This document shows positions 16,934 through 25,261 of a stretch of DNA of 32,745 bases, piece by piece (the first letter of the stretch is position 1; each line of letters begins with the position of its first letter). The DNA is from an uncultured Oscillospiraceae bacterium (lineage in GTDB: Bacteria; Bacillota; Clostridia; Oscillospirales; Oscillospiraceae): contig CAAENU010000017.1 in the NCBI GenBank assembly GCA_900757415.1, positions 1 to 32,745 on the forward strand, written 5' to 3'. Below the pieces are notes generated by a model. That model saw only the letters and a program-made list of their open reading frames with translations, was not told the DNA's origin and did not search any database. A program made the translations under genes and the position numbers.

Positions 16934-18058
16934 TTACTTCCACAGGTGCAGGTAGCCGCCATCGTGGAGCTGTTTGACAAGCAGCAGCAGGATCGGCCCC
17001 AGAATCATGCCCGCCACCCCCATGGCGCAAAAGCCTACATACATGGCCGCCAGCGCGGGCAGCGGCGGCAGTCCCGCGCTTTTTGCCATCAGCTTCGGCT
17101 CCATAATGCTGCGCACCAGCCATATCACCATATACAGCGCCGTCAGGGCGATACCTTTGGGAAAGCTGCCGGCCAGACAGCACAGCGCCGCCCACGGCAG
17201 CAGCACGGTGCCGGTACCAAACACAGGGAGCGCATCGATAAAAGCGATCAGCGCCGCCAGCAACAGCGCATAGGGCTGCCGGATCAGCAGCAGCCCGGCC
17301 AGCAGCTGGAAGAAGGTGATGGTCACCAGAATGCATTGCGCCTTGAGCCACTTGGCCATGGTGGTCAGCAAACTGGCCTTGACGCCCCGGACGGTAGACA
17401 GTGCCCGGGGCGTCAGCTGGCGGCGGAAAAAGGCCATTAGCCGCGGATAGGCGGCTGATGTGAAAAAGAGCGCCAAGGCCGTGGTGGCGCAAAACAGCAT
17501 TGCCTGCGGCAGCGCGGCTACCGCAGATGTCAGCAGCCGCAGCGCGGCGGAGGAAGCCGCGGCCAGTCCATCGGAAAGTGTCTGGCCTGCGCTGTCCAGC
17601 AGCCGCGTCGCCCACTGCCGAATACCGTCCGGACAGACGGCGCAGAAGCTGTACAGCCGCGCGGCGATACGATCTGCCAGCGCAGGGAGCGCGGACAACA
17701 GCTCCGGCAGCCGCTCCATCAGGTCGCTGGCCTGACGCAGCAGCTGGCCTACCAGCACGGCTCCCAGCGTGACAACCAGCGCCAGCAGTGTCAGCGTGAG
17801 AACGGCGGCCAGAAATCCACGCTGAAGATGCATCTTCCGCCGGCCAAGCACAATGACCGGTTCGATCAGCGCGGCAAATCCCAGCGCCAGCAAAAACGGC
17901 AGCAGCCACACCAGTATATAGCGCAGCACCAGCCAACTGAGGGCCAGCGCGGCGGCAAGATAGGCCGTGCGGATCAGAAATGCTTTTTCACGCTGATACA
18001 AATGGATCACCTGCTTCTCAATTTTGCCCTTGTCAAAAACCGGAGAATATGCTACCAT
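16934..18058 (-). CDS. AI-2E family permease (YtvI-like)
   Basis: This is a membrane protein of up to 374 residues with about eight hydrophobic helices and a long soluble segment in the middle, the layout of the AI-2E/YtvI family. The C-terminal ALIAFIDALPVFGTGTVLLPWA is the conserved family core. In spore-formers the YtvI branch is linked to sporulation; others transport Na+/H+ or signalling molecules, so the role is open. The start is uncertain: the ATG at 18058 has no ribosome binding site, and a TTG about 20 codons inside (HLYQREKAF) follows AGGTGAT. It runs divergently from pheB. Confidence 0.82.
   Translation of the reverse strand: MVAYSPVFDKGKIEKQVIHLYQREKAFLIRTAYLAAALALSWLVLRYILVWLLPFLLALGFAALIEPVIVLGRRKMHLQRGFLAAVLTLTLLALVVTLGAVLVGQLLRQASDLMERLPELLSALPALADRIAARLYSFCAVCPDGIRQWATRLLDSAGQTLSDGLAAASSAALRLLTSAVAALPQAMLFCATTALALFFTSAAYPRLMAFFRRQLTPRALSTVRGVKASLLTTMAKWLKAQCILVTITFFQLLAGLLLIRQPYALLLAALIAFIDALPVFGTGTVLLPWAALCCLAGSFPKGIALTALYMVIWLVRSIMEPKLMAKSAGLPPLPALAAMYVGFCAMGVAGMILGPILLLLVKQLHDGGYLHLWK
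18030..18058 (+). promoter_or_regulatory. pheB promoter
   Basis: TTGTCA (18030-18035), a 17-bp spacer and TACCAT (18053-18058) with extended TGC. The -10 coincides with the apparent start of the divergent AI-2E gene, another reason to place that gene's start further inside. Confidence 0.65.
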
Positions 18059-18123
18059 TACGGTGGTAACCGTCTATGTAAGCGCGGAACTGCGCGGGCG
18101 GCCCCACCGGGGAGGAGCAAGCT

Positions 18124-18561
18124 ATGGAAAAGAAAAAGTTTTTTATCGTATCTGCCGATGCGCTGCCGGAGGTTTTCGTCAAGGTGGCCGAGGCCAAGCG
18201 CATGCTTCAGGTGGGCGAGGCAGCCACGGTGGGACAGGCTGCCGCCATGGTAGGCATCAGCCGCAGCGCCTTTTATAAGTATAAGGACGCGGTGCAGCCG
18301 TTTCAAAATATGAAGGCAGGCCATATCATCACGCTGTATGCCCTGCTGCGGGATAATCCCGGCGTCCTGTCCAACTATCTGTCGATCTTTGCCATGTCCG
18401 GCGCCAACATCCTGACCATCAACCAGACCATCCCCACCAACGGCTGCGCCGGCGTTACCGTCAGCGCCGAGACCAGCGACATGACCGAAACCATGGATGA
18501 GATGTTCTCCCATCTGGCGGCGGCCGAGGGCGTGCTTCGGTTTGAGATCATGGCAGGCTGA
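18124..18561 (+). CDS. pheB: ACT domain protein, PheB/UPF0735 family
   Basis: This is a 145-residue protein matching B. subtilis PheB (147 residues) throughout. A short N-terminal helical part carries VGISRSAFYKYKDAV (residues 43-57), the family hallmark, followed by one ACT domain (about 68-145) with IITLYALLRDNPGVLSNYLS and the NQTIPTNG segment. ACT domains bind amino acids, and in bacilli this gene sits beside pheA; here it stands alone between AI-2E and cca. A regulatory role in aromatic amino acid metabolism is presumed, not shown. GGGGAGGAG precedes the ATG. It is monocistronic with its own promoter and terminator. Confidence 0.93.
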   Translation: MEKKKFFIVSADALPEVFVKVAEAKRMLQVGEAATVGQAAAMVGISRSAFYKYKDAVQPFQNMKAGHIITLYALLRDNPGVLSNYLSIFAMSGANILTINQTIPTNGCAGVTVSAETSDMTETMDEMFSHLAAAEGVLRFEIMAG

Positions 18562-18595
18562 GCGTCCGTCAGCTATACTATAAACAGAAAATGCA

Positions 18596-18638
18596 AAAAA
18601 TATGAGCGCACTGCCGTGATCAGTGCGCTCATATTTTT
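18596..18638 (+). terminator. pheB terminator
   Basis: An 18-bp perfect stem (18596-18613 with 18621-18638), loop CCGTGAT, ending in a T-run. The A-run on the left may let it act in both directions, for pheB and the convergent cca gene. Confidence 0.9.
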
Positions 18639-18722
18639 CTTTGTCCTGAAAGACATAATATTAAGATTTACCCCGGACTATGGCGGGCAGCGAATGCTGC
18701 GAAGCTTTTTACGCGTATCCGC

Positions 18723-20045
18723 TTACCGGCTATACTTCTCCTTTGCCAATGCCAGCAGGGCGGCGCGGTCGTTATCCGCTTCACCGTCCATGACGGCCTC
18801 CAACAGCATTTGCAGCATCTGTCCGATGTCCGGGCCCCGCAGTCCCAGCGCCATCATATCCCGGCCGTTGACAGCAAGCTGCTGTAGGCTGAAGCAGGCA
18901 TCCTGCGCCAGCAGGCGGTTCATGATGGCCTCGCCCTCGTCGATCTCACGCTGGCGGCCGCGGTAGTCCGGATGCTGGGCCAGATTATCAGCGCGCTTCA
19001 CGGCGCAAAGCCGGCGCAGGGTCTCCACACCCAGCCGATTCATGGCACGGCGGACGCCCTGCTCCGTCAGCGAAATGGGACGGTCATGATACCGCACCAG
19101 CGTGCAGATCTGTCGTGCGGCAGCGGTATCAAACCGCAGGCGGCGGCAGACAGCCTCCGCTATCTCCGCGCCGGGCCGATGGTGACCGTAAAAATGGCCG
19201 ACGCCCTGCGCATCCAGCGTGAAGCACTGCGGCTTGCCCAGATCGTGCAGCAGCATGACCCAGCGCAGCACCGGTTCAGGCGGCGCCGCAGCCACCGCAT
19301 GGGCCGTATGGCCCCAGACATCGTAGCAGTGGTGGCAATTGTGCTGGTCAAAACCCACGCAGGGCAGGATCTCCGGCAGCACCACCCCCAGCACCTGCGG
19401 CTCCTCCAGCAGCACCCTCAGCACGTCTGTACCGCACAGCAGCTTCGTCAGTTCCTCCCGTACCCGTTCCGCCGCTACATAGCGCAGATCTTCCCGCCTG
19501 CTCAGCAGCGCGCAGCGGGTATTTTCTTCCACCGAGAAGCCACCCAGCGTGGCGGAAAAGCGAAGCACACGCAGAATCCGCAGGGCATCCTCGGAAAAAC
19601 GGCGGCCGGGACTGCCGACACACCGCAGGACACGGCGGTGAATATCCGCCTGTCCGCCGAAAGGATCATGGAGCATGCCCCGCACGTCCATAGCCATGGC
19701 ATTTACCGTCAGGTCACGGCGGGCCAGATCCTCCCGCAAGCTGCGGGTAAAGGCCACGGCGGCGGGATGCCGGTGGTCGGGATAGTCGCCGTCGGTGCGG
19801 AAAGTCGTAACCTCGCAGGCCAGCTCTCCGCTGCGCACGGTGACGGTGCCGTGCCGCAAGCCGGTAGGGATCGCGGAATGTCCAAAAAGCGCCATGGTCT
19901 CCTGCGGCAGCGCCGAGGTGGTCACATCCCAGTCGTGGGGCCTATTCTCCATAAGCATATCCCGGACGCAGCCGCCCACAATATAAGCCTCATGTCCGGC
20001 ACGCTCCAGCGTCAGCAGTACATGCCGCACCTCCTGCGGGATCAT
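18723..20045 (-). CDS. cca: CCA-adding tRNA nucleotidyltransferase with HD domain
   Basis: This is a 440-residue class II nucleotidyltransferase that adds or repairs the 3' CCA of tRNA. The catalytic head has GGCVRDMLM (about 24-32), DWDVTT with both catalytic aspartates, RRDLTVNAMAMD (about 107) and EDALRILRVLRFSATL (about 147). The neck/body follows, and an HD-type region LLHDLGKP (about 250) with later H and D residues is present, as in many Gram-positive enzymes. The ATG follows GGGGAG. It is transcribed divergently from murC, with only 138 bases between the starts, and converges with pheB. Confidence 0.95.
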   Translation of the reverse strand: MIPQEVRHVLLTLERAGHEAYIVGGCVRDMLMENRPHDWDVTTSALPQETMALFGHSAIPTGLRHGTVTVRSGELACEVTTFRTDGDYPDHRHPAAVAFTRSLREDLARRDLTVNAMAMDVRGMLHDPFGGQADIHRRVLRCVGSPGRRFSEDALRILRVLRFSATLGGFSVEENTRCALLSRREDLRYVAAERVREELTKLLCGTDVLRVLLEEPQVLGVVLPEILPCVGFDQHNCHHCYDVWGHTAHAVAAAPPEPVLRWVMLLHDLGKPQCFTLDAQGVGHFYGHHRPGAEIAEAVCRRLRFDTAAARQICTLVRYHDRPISLTEQGVRRAMNRLGVETLRRLCAVKRADNLAQHPDYRGRQREIDEGEAIMNRLLAQDACFSLQQLAVNGRDMMALGLRGPDIGQMLQMLLEAVMDGEADNDRAALLALAKEKYSR

Positions 20046-20098
20046 GACATTCTCCCCCCTTTCGACACGTTTGCGTCCAATTCTATCCGCAATGACGG

Positions 20099-20127
20099 TT
20101 GCACTTTCAGAATGGGTGTATTATAAT
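20099..20127 (+). promoter_or_regulatory. murC promoter
   Basis: TTGCAC (20099-20104), a 17-bp spacer and consensus TATAAT (20122-20127), 57 bases before the murC ATG. No convincing cca promoter could be seen in the opposite direction; TAGAAT with a poor -35 is the only candidate. Confidence 0.8.
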
Positions 20128-20183
20128 ATTTTTTCAGAAAAAATACAAGCGGCGGCTTTATCCGCCCTTTTGGAGGAATTGAT

Positions 20184-21569
20184 ATGATACATCCCACTGA
20201 GGATATCCGGCATTTTCTGCGCAGCGGCGTCCGCGTCCATATGGCGGGCATCGGCGGCGTATCCATGTGTGCGCTGGCCGAGGTGCTCAAAGGCATGGGC
20301 CTGCGCGTGCAAGGCTCTGACATGGCGGACAGCGATACGGTGAAGCACCTGCGCAGCGTGGGGATCCCTGTCGCCATCGGCCACAGCGCCGAAAATCTGC
20401 AAAACTGCGATCTGGTGATCCGCACCGCCGCCATTCACGACAGCAACCCTGAAATTGCCGGCGCCGTGGCCCGGGGCATCCCGGTCTATGAGCGCTCGCA
20501 GGGTTGGGGCGCCATCATGCAGGCCTACCGCAATGCGGTGTGCGTTTCCGGAACCCACGGAAAGACCACCACCACTTCCATGACCACCCACATCTTTATG
20601 GCCGCGCAAAAGGATCCCACCGTCATGATCGGCGGCACGCTGCCCCTGCTGGGCAAGGGATACCGCGTGGGTAAGGGCGACACCATCATTCTGGAGAGCT
20701 GTGAATACTGCAATTCCTTTCTGAACTTCTTCCCCACCGTGGCGGTGATCCTGAACGTGGCGGCGGATCATCTGGATTTCTTCCACGATCTAGCAGACAT
20801 CGAGCACTCTTTCCGGCAGTTCGCCTGCCTGACGCCGGAGAACGGCTGCATCATCGCCAACGGAGATGATCAGGGCGCAAGAGATGCGCTGGCGGATCTT
20901 GGACGGCCGGTACGCTGGTTCAGCGTAACGGATACGAATGCCGACATATATGCCAACAACGTGGCGTTTTTTGACGGTTTCCCCTGCTTTGATGTGATGG
21001 CCGACGGAAAACGGTATGCCCATGTAGAGCTGCATGTGCCCGGAAAACACAACATTTCCAACGCGCTGGCGGCGGCCGCAGCAGCCTATGTGCTGGGTGT
21101 GGACGGCACAGCCGTGGAAGAGGGATTGTCCTCCTTTACCGGCGCGGAGCGCCGCTTCCAGTATAAGGGAACATTCAACGGTGCGCAGGTGTATGACGAT
21201 TACGCCCACCACCCCGATGAGCTGCACGCCCTGCTGGACATGGCCCGCAGCCTGCCCCACCAACGGCTTGTCTGCGCATTTCAACCCCACACCTATACCC
21301 GCACCAAGGCGCTGTTTGACGATTTTGTCCGCGAGCTGCGCACCGTGGACGTAGCGGTGCTGGCGGAGATCTATGCCGCCCGTGAAACCAACGAGCTGGG
21401 CATCTCCTCCCGCGACCTCTGCGTCCAGATCCCCGGCAGCGTTTACTGCGCTACGCTGAAAGAAACGGCACAGGCCCTGCGGGAGATCGTGAAGCCCGGC
21501 GACGTGGTGCTGACGGTGGGCGCCGGCGATATCTTCCGCGCGGGCGACATGCTGCTGGGAAAGGAGTAA
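20184..21569 (+). CDS. murC: UDP-N-acetylmuramate--L-alanine ligase
   Basis: MurC adds the first amino acid (L-Ala) to UDP-MurNAc in cytoplasmic peptidoglycan synthesis, using ATP. The product is 461 residues, the standard length. Features: N-terminal GIGGVSMCALAEVL (about 22-35) for the UDP-sugar, P-loop GTHGKTTTT (about 120-128), ESCEY near residue 172 (Mg/ATP glutamate), NVAADHLDFF near 192, and the C-terminal DDYAHHPDEL (about 339) typical of MurC. GGAGG is 7 bases before the ATG. It starts an operon with the prolyl-tRNA editing gene (7-base gap). Confidence 0.97.
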   Translation: MIHPTEDIRHFLRSGVRVHMAGIGGVSMCALAEVLKGMGLRVQGSDMADSDTVKHLRSVGIPVAIGHSAENLQNCDLVIRTAAIHDSNPEIAGAVARGIPVYERSQGWGAIMQAYRNAVCVSGTHGKTTTTSMTTHIFMAAQKDPTVMIGGTLPLLGKGYRVGKGDTIILESCEYCNSFLNFFPTVAVILNVAADHLDFFHDLADIEHSFRQFACLTPENGCIIANGDDQGARDALADLGRPVRWFSVTDTNADIYANNVAFFDGFPCFDVMADGKRYAHVELHVPGKHNISNALAAAAAAYVLGVDGTAVEEGLSSFTGAERRFQYKGTFNGAQVYDDYAHHPDELHALLDMARSLPHQRLVCAFQPHTYTRTKALFDDFVRELRTVDVAVLAEIYAARETNELGISSRDLCVQIPGSVYCATLKETAQALREIVKPGDVVLTVGAGDIFRAGDMLLGKE

Positions 21570-21576
21570 CGCCGCT

Positions 21577-22116
21577 ATGAATATTTCGCCCCTGTGCCGC
21601 AATACCCGGCCTGAAGGTCAGCTGCCGCCTCAGGAGCAGGCGGTCTTTGACCTGCTGGACAATTTGGGCATCGATTACGACCGTGTCAGCCATGAAGCCG
21701 CGTTCAATATGGAACTGTGTGCCGATGTGGCCGCCGCGCTGGGCGTGCCCGTATGCAAGAATCTCTTTTTGTGCAACCGGCAGCAGACGGCGTTCTACCT
21801 TCTGTGCATGATGCCGGACAAACCGTTTCATACCAAGGATCTCAGCGCGCAGATCGGCTCCTCCCGGCTGAGCTTCGCGCCGGAGGATAAGCTGTGGGAG
21901 CTGCTGCGCTGCCAACCCGGCTCCGCCACCATTCTCGGCCTTGCCAACGATACCGAGCGCCGCGTGCAGCTGCTGCTGGAGCGCACGGTATATGAGGCGC
22001 CCTACATCTCCTGCCACCCCTGTGTCTGCACCAGCACGCTGAAGCTGAAAACCGGCGATGTGCTGGAAAAGCTTCTGCCCGCCATCGGCCACGAGGCCGT
22101 TGTGGTGGATCTGTAA
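21577..22116 (+). CDS. YbaK/ProX-type prolyl-tRNA editing protein
   Basis: This is a 179-residue stand-alone editing domain of the YbaK/EbsC/PrdX family. Such proteins hydrolyse alanine or cysteine mistakenly attached to tRNA-Pro. The conserved lysine region VCKNLFLCNRQQTAFYLL (K61) matches the catalytic core KNLFL in ProX-type proteins, and GSATILGLANDTE plus the SCHPCVCTSTLKL motif near the C-terminus agree with the PrdX-like branch. The start shares AAGGAG with the end of murC. The pair is likely cotranscribed; the functional link is only positional. A hairpin follows at 22124. Confidence 0.88.
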   Translation: MNISPLCRNTRPEGQLPPQEQAVFDLLDNLGIDYDRVSHEAAFNMELCADVAAALGVPVCKNLFLCNRQQTAFYLLCMMPDKPFHTKDLSAQIGSSRLSFAPEDKLWELLRCQPGSATILGLANDTERRVQLLLERTVYEAPYISCHPCVCTSTLKLKTGDVLEKLLPAIGHEAVVVDL

Positions 22117-22123
22117 TCAAATC

Positions 22124-22158
22124 AAGGAGGACCGCATGCAGTGCATGCGGCCCTCCTT
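22124..22158 (+). terminator. Terminator-like hairpin after the editing gene
   Basis: A 16-base-arm stem (22124-22139 with 22143-22158), loop AGT, with one A-C mismatch. It lacks a strong T-tract. It contains an AAGGAGG and an ATG in the left arm, but no meaningful coding follows (12 codons). Confidence 0.65.
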
Positions 22159-22170
22159 ATTACAAAAGAA

Positions 22171-22199
22171 TTGACGAAATATGAAACATCTGGTATACT
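22171..22199 (+). promoter_or_regulatory. Lipoprotein gene promoter
   Basis: TTGACG (22171-22176), a 17-bp spacer and TATACT (22194-22199) with extended TGG. It lies about 30 bases before the ATG at 22231. Confidence 0.8.
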
Positions 22200-22230
22200 G
22201 AAAATATCTGATAGAAAAGGAGCGGAGGCA

Positions 22231-23427
22231 ATGAGAAAATATTGGCGGATCGTGGCGGCGATCCTTACAGCGGTGGTATTGTGCGTCGGCTGCGGCGGAA
22301 AGCGGCTGAGCGAAACAGCGTCGGCCATGGCATCGCTGACAGCGGAGGATATCGCCGGGTTTGAGTCATTCCGGTGGCCCAACGTAACGGCGGAGCAGCT
22401 GGTGGCGGCGCTGAACCGTGCGGCAGCGCATGAGATCACCGCAGAGGAAGCCGCGCAGGCAGAAGCGGCCAATACCGCCGAGGATGAAGATTTTGAGCGC
22501 TACATCGGCATTCCGATCAAAAACGGCAAATATCTGATGGCTGCCTGCGGTGCGGCGGCGGATATCGTCTGCGTATTCGATGCCGGTGCAGCCCTGTCGT
22601 CCACCTACCCGGCGGAGAAGAGCACCACCGCCTATTTCCGGGATCATGGCCTGTATCAGCTGCTGTGGGACAGCTGGGAGGAGCAGCGTGACGAGCCTGT
22701 GCCGGAGCTGATTCCGCCGGAGCGGCTGGAGCCGCTGCCGGATAAGGCGGAGCTGACCACGGAAGTGTTTACCTGTCAGGATCTGACGGTAGAGGTGAGC
22801 GGCGTATACTACACCAGAAAGGGTACCGTGCAGGAGGATGAAAAACGCATTTATGAAAACGACTGCTTTGTCGTCTGCCCCGGCGCCACGGTCACGGTTC
22901 TGGCAGGCGGCACGCAGGATGATAGCGAGGGTACTCCCCATGCCAATTGGCGGTTTTATACCCTGGAGGGCGATGCTGTCGAGCTGCTGCCCGGTATGGC
23001 GCCGCTGGAGATCACGCAGGGTTCCTCTATCGGACGCGAGAGCTTCCCCGTACTGTGCTTTTCTCTGTATGAGGGATGGCTTCAGGAGCCATCCGGCGAT
23101 CCGGTGGAGGTGGTACGCCGCGCTATCGATGCCGAGACGATGAAAGGATATGTCCTGAGCAGCCGCGTAACCGCCGCGGCCATTGACGATGCGGAAACGC
23201 GGCGCGTGGCGGAGATGTATGCCGGCAGCGAGCTGGCGCGCGAGCGCGGATGGACAGACACGCTGCTGGCAGAGCACTTTGTGGCGGTGCGGGCGGAATA
23301 TGACGCGGAATATGACCACACAAAGACCTTTCTGGAGGACGGACATATCACCCAGTTTTTTTATCTGACGCAATATGACAACGGGACATGGCGTATCACG
23401 GACAGCGGCATGCGTCAGGCCGGTTAG
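22231..23427 (+). CDS. Putative lipoprotein of unknown function
   Basis: This is a 398-residue secreted protein. The signal has a basic start (MRKYWR), a hydrophobic core (residues 8-19) and a lipobox-like LCVGC with C21 as the likely lipidated cysteine; the -3 position is Cys rather than the usual Leu, so lipidation is likely but not certain. An acidic, Ala/Glu-rich region follows. The last 60 residues (AEYDAEYDHTKTFLEDGHIT with QFFYL) resemble, from memory, the extracellular C-terminal modules of some clostridial BlaR1-like or lipoprotein families; I give no name. I chose the ATG at 22231 because AAAGGAG and GGAGG precede it and it follows the promoter. It is monocistronic. Confidence 0.8.
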   Translation: MRKYWRIVAAILTAVVLCVGCGGKRLSETASAMASLTAEDIAGFESFRWPNVTAEQLVAALNRAAAHEITAEEAAQAEAANTAEDEDFERYIGIPIKNGKYLMAACGAAADIVCVFDAGAALSSTYPAEKSTTAYFRDHGLYQLLWDSWEEQRDEPVPELIPPERLEPLPDKAELTTEVFTCQDLTVEVSGVYYTRKGTVQEDEKRIYENDCFVVCPGATVTVLAGGTQDDSEGTPHANWRFYTLEGDAVELLPGMAPLEITQGSSIGRESFPVLCFSLYEGWLQEPSGDPVEVVRRAIDAETMKGYVLSSRVTAAAIDDAETRRVAEMYAGSELARERGWTDTLLAEHFVAVRAEYDAEYDHTKTFLEDGHITQFFYLTQYDNGTWRITDSGMRQAG

Positions 23428-23429
23428 CA

Positions 23430-23456
23430 AAAAAGAGCGGCCAAGCCGCTCTTTTT
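23430..23456. terminator. Bidirectional terminator between lipoprotein gene and trkH
   Basis: A 12-bp stem (A-run to GCGGC on the left, GCCGC to T-run on the right), loop CAA. It directly follows the lipoprotein stop (TAG 23425-23427) and precedes the trkH stop, so it suits both convergent genes. Confidence 0.9.
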
Positions 23457-23467
23457 CTTTTCAATCA

Positions 23468-24913
23468 TCACTTATTGCGCCATGTGGAGGGACTGAGCAG
23501 CACCAGCAGCGGCATCAGCTCCAGACGGCCCATCAGCATGATGACCGCCAGCACCAGCTTGCTGAACCAGGAAAGCGATGCAAAGTTTGCCATGGGACCC
23601 AACGCACCAAGACCGGGGCCTACATTACTGATGCAGGTCAACGCCGCCACAAAAGACTCTGTAAAACCCAGTACATCCAGCGATACGACCAGCGTACCCG
23701 CAATCAGGATCATCAGATAGGCCACCTGAAACATGTGGGCAGAGGTGAGGGCTTTTTCATCCACACTCTGGCCGTCAATGGTGATAACAGATACCCGGTT
23801 GGGATGGATGATATGATCCAGCTCGCGCCGCAGACTCTTGAGCTGAAGCATCAGGCGGCTGACCTTCATGCCGCCGGCAGTGGAGCCGGCGCAGCCGCCG
23901 ATATACATCAGCAGCACCAGAATACACCGGGAAAATGTGGGCCACAGCGCAAAGTCTCTGGTTGCATAGCCGGTGGTGCTCATGATGGTGGTGGCCTGAA
24001 AGGCGGCGTCGGTTATCGAATCATACCAGCCACGGCCCATTTCAAGATGCAGATTGATGCAGATCAGCCCAATGGACACAGCCAGGATCAGCAGATACCA
24101 GCGCAGCTCCTCGCTGCGCAGCGCATCCTTGATCCGGCCTATGGCAACGGCATACAGCAGGGAAAAGTTGATGCCGGCCAGAATCGTAAAGACGATGATC
24201 ACCCATGTGATGGCGTCTGATTGATAGGAGGCGATGGAGGTGTTGCGGACAGAGAAGCCGCCGGTAGCCATGGTGGTAAAGGCGTGGTTTACCGCATCAA
24301 ACCATGACATTCCGGCGATACGCAGCGCCACGGCCTCGGCGCCTGTCAGCACCACATAGATGACGTAGAGAATCTTGGCGGTGCCGCCTACGCGGGGCAC
24401 CAGCTTGGACTTGATAGGGCCGGGGCTCTCCGCCTTCATCAGGTAATAGGCCCCGTCTCCCATATGCGGGGTCAGCGCCAGAAACAGCACCAGAACGCCC
24501 ATGCCGCCCATCCACTGCGTCTCGCTGCGCCAGAAGAGGACGCTGGGGGACATACCCTCCACCGCGTCCAGAATGGTAGCACCGGTGGTAGTCAGGCCGG
24601 AGGCCGTTTCGAACAGGGCATCCACAAAAGAGGGGGTCGCATCGGACAGAAGATAAGGGAAAGCGCCCATCACCGTAAGCGCGATCCATGCAAGGGCCAC
24701 GGCGGCATAGCCGTCCCGCCCCTGCATCCGCATCCGGGAGACTGGTATCAGATAAGCCAGAGCGCCCAGAATGCCGCACAGCAATGCCGAAATAGCGAAT
24801 GCTGTCCAGCAGCCGTCGCCATACCCAAGGCTGATTAGCAGCGGCAGCAGCATAAACCCCGCTTCGACCCAAAGGATATAACCCACCGTGCGGGTGATCA
24901 ATCGAATATTCAT
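23468..24913 (-). CDS. trkH: TrkH-family K+ uptake channel protein
   Basis: This is a 481-residue membrane protein of the TrkH/KtrB family that moves K+ into the cell. Four selectivity-filter repeats are visible: TTTGAT (about residue 110), TMATGGFSV (about 222), STTGYATRDF (about 315) and ISNVGPGLG (about 438), each holding the conserved glycine. The CAGSTAGGMKVSR segment matches the conserved TrkH turn. It normally works with the peripheral NAD(H)/ATP-binding TrkA, which is not in this window. The start uses an ATG with GAGGT 11 bases upstream, weaker than its neighbours. Its consensus promoter is at 24955-24984. Confidence 0.95.
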   Translation of the reverse strand: MNIRLITRTVGYILWVEAGFMLLPLLISLGYGDGCWTAFAISALLCGILGALAYLIPVSRMRMQGRDGYAAVALAWIALTVMGAFPYLLSDATPSFVDALFETASGLTTTGATILDAVEGMSPSVLFWRSETQWMGGMGVLVLFLALTPHMGDGAYYLMKAESPGPIKSKLVPRVGGTAKILYVIYVVLTGAEAVALRIAGMSWFDAVNHAFTTMATGGFSVRNTSIASYQSDAITWVIIVFTILAGINFSLLYAVAIGRIKDALRSEELRWYLLILAVSIGLICINLHLEMGRGWYDSITDAAFQATTIMSTTGYATRDFALWPTFSRCILVLLMYIGGCAGSTAGGMKVSRLMLQLKSLRRELDHIIHPNRVSVITIDGQSVDEKALTSAHMFQVAYLMILIAGTLVVSLDVLGFTESFVAALTCISNVGPGLGALGPMANFASLSWFSKLVLAVIMLMGRLELMPLLVLLSPSTWRNK

Positions 24914-24954
24914 AGATTATTTTACCTCATTCGTTGTCAGAACAAATCAAGATT

Positions 24955-24984
24955 ATTATAGTCCTCTCCCGGCAGGACTGTCAA
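24955..24984 (-). promoter_or_regulatory. trkH promoter (consensus, 18-bp spacer)
   Basis: On the minus strand, consensus TTGACA (24979-24984) and TATAAT (24955-24960) with 18 bp between. The spacer contains the dyad GTCCT-N8-AGGAC. The leader is only about 40 bases, too short for a riboswitch. Confidence 0.8.
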
Positions 24985-25081
24985 GCTTTGCGGACAGCCG
25001 CGCCTTTTTCGGCCCTGATGGCTGCACAAAGCATAGGAAAATCAAATTTTTGAAAAAAACGGGGAATTTGTGGGGCCGATA

Positions 25082-25109
25082 TTGCTTTTGCAGAAAAATG
25101 TGATATACT
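25082..25109 (+). promoter_or_regulatory. murA promoter
   Basis: TTGCTT (25082-25087), a 16-bp spacer and TATACT (25104-25109) with extended TGA. Similar to the EamA promoter at 16905-16933. Transcription would begin near 25116, giving a leader of about 145 bases before murA. Confidence 0.7.
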
Positions 25110-25115
25110 TATCGT

Positions 25116-25261
25116 GTAACGATACATTTATCTTTCTGCACAAAAGTGCGCATGAAGTTTTCCGCCGTGGGTATGATAAGCGTCGGACACAGGTTCCGGC
25201 GGCGGTGATCCCGGACGCTGCCTGCGGTTTTTGTGATTAGTCGGAAGAGAGGGTGCAAATC
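25116..25261 (+). promoter_or_regulatory. Structured murA leader with a possible attenuator
   Basis: Three elements stand out. First, a small GCAC-AAAA-GTGC hairpin near 25139. Second, CCGCCG (25162-25167), which can pair with CGGCGG (25197-25202). Third, a competing hairpin over 25196-25227 followed directly by TTTTT (25228-25232). An 18-codon open frame (25152-25208) ending in FRRR overlaps the first arm, but it has no ribosome binding site. I do not recognise a known riboswitch class. Confidence 0.45.

Noticed and set aside
22136..22174. 12-codon frame with an ideal AAGGAGG site after the prolyl-tRNA editing gene
   Set aside because: The site and ATG are the left arm of the terminator hairpin; the peptide is too short and ends before the next promoter is used.
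24914..25103. Possible riboswitch upstream of trkH or murA of the c-di-AMP type
   Set aside because: The trkH leader is about 40 bases, too short, and the murA leader lacks any recognisable ydaO consensus.
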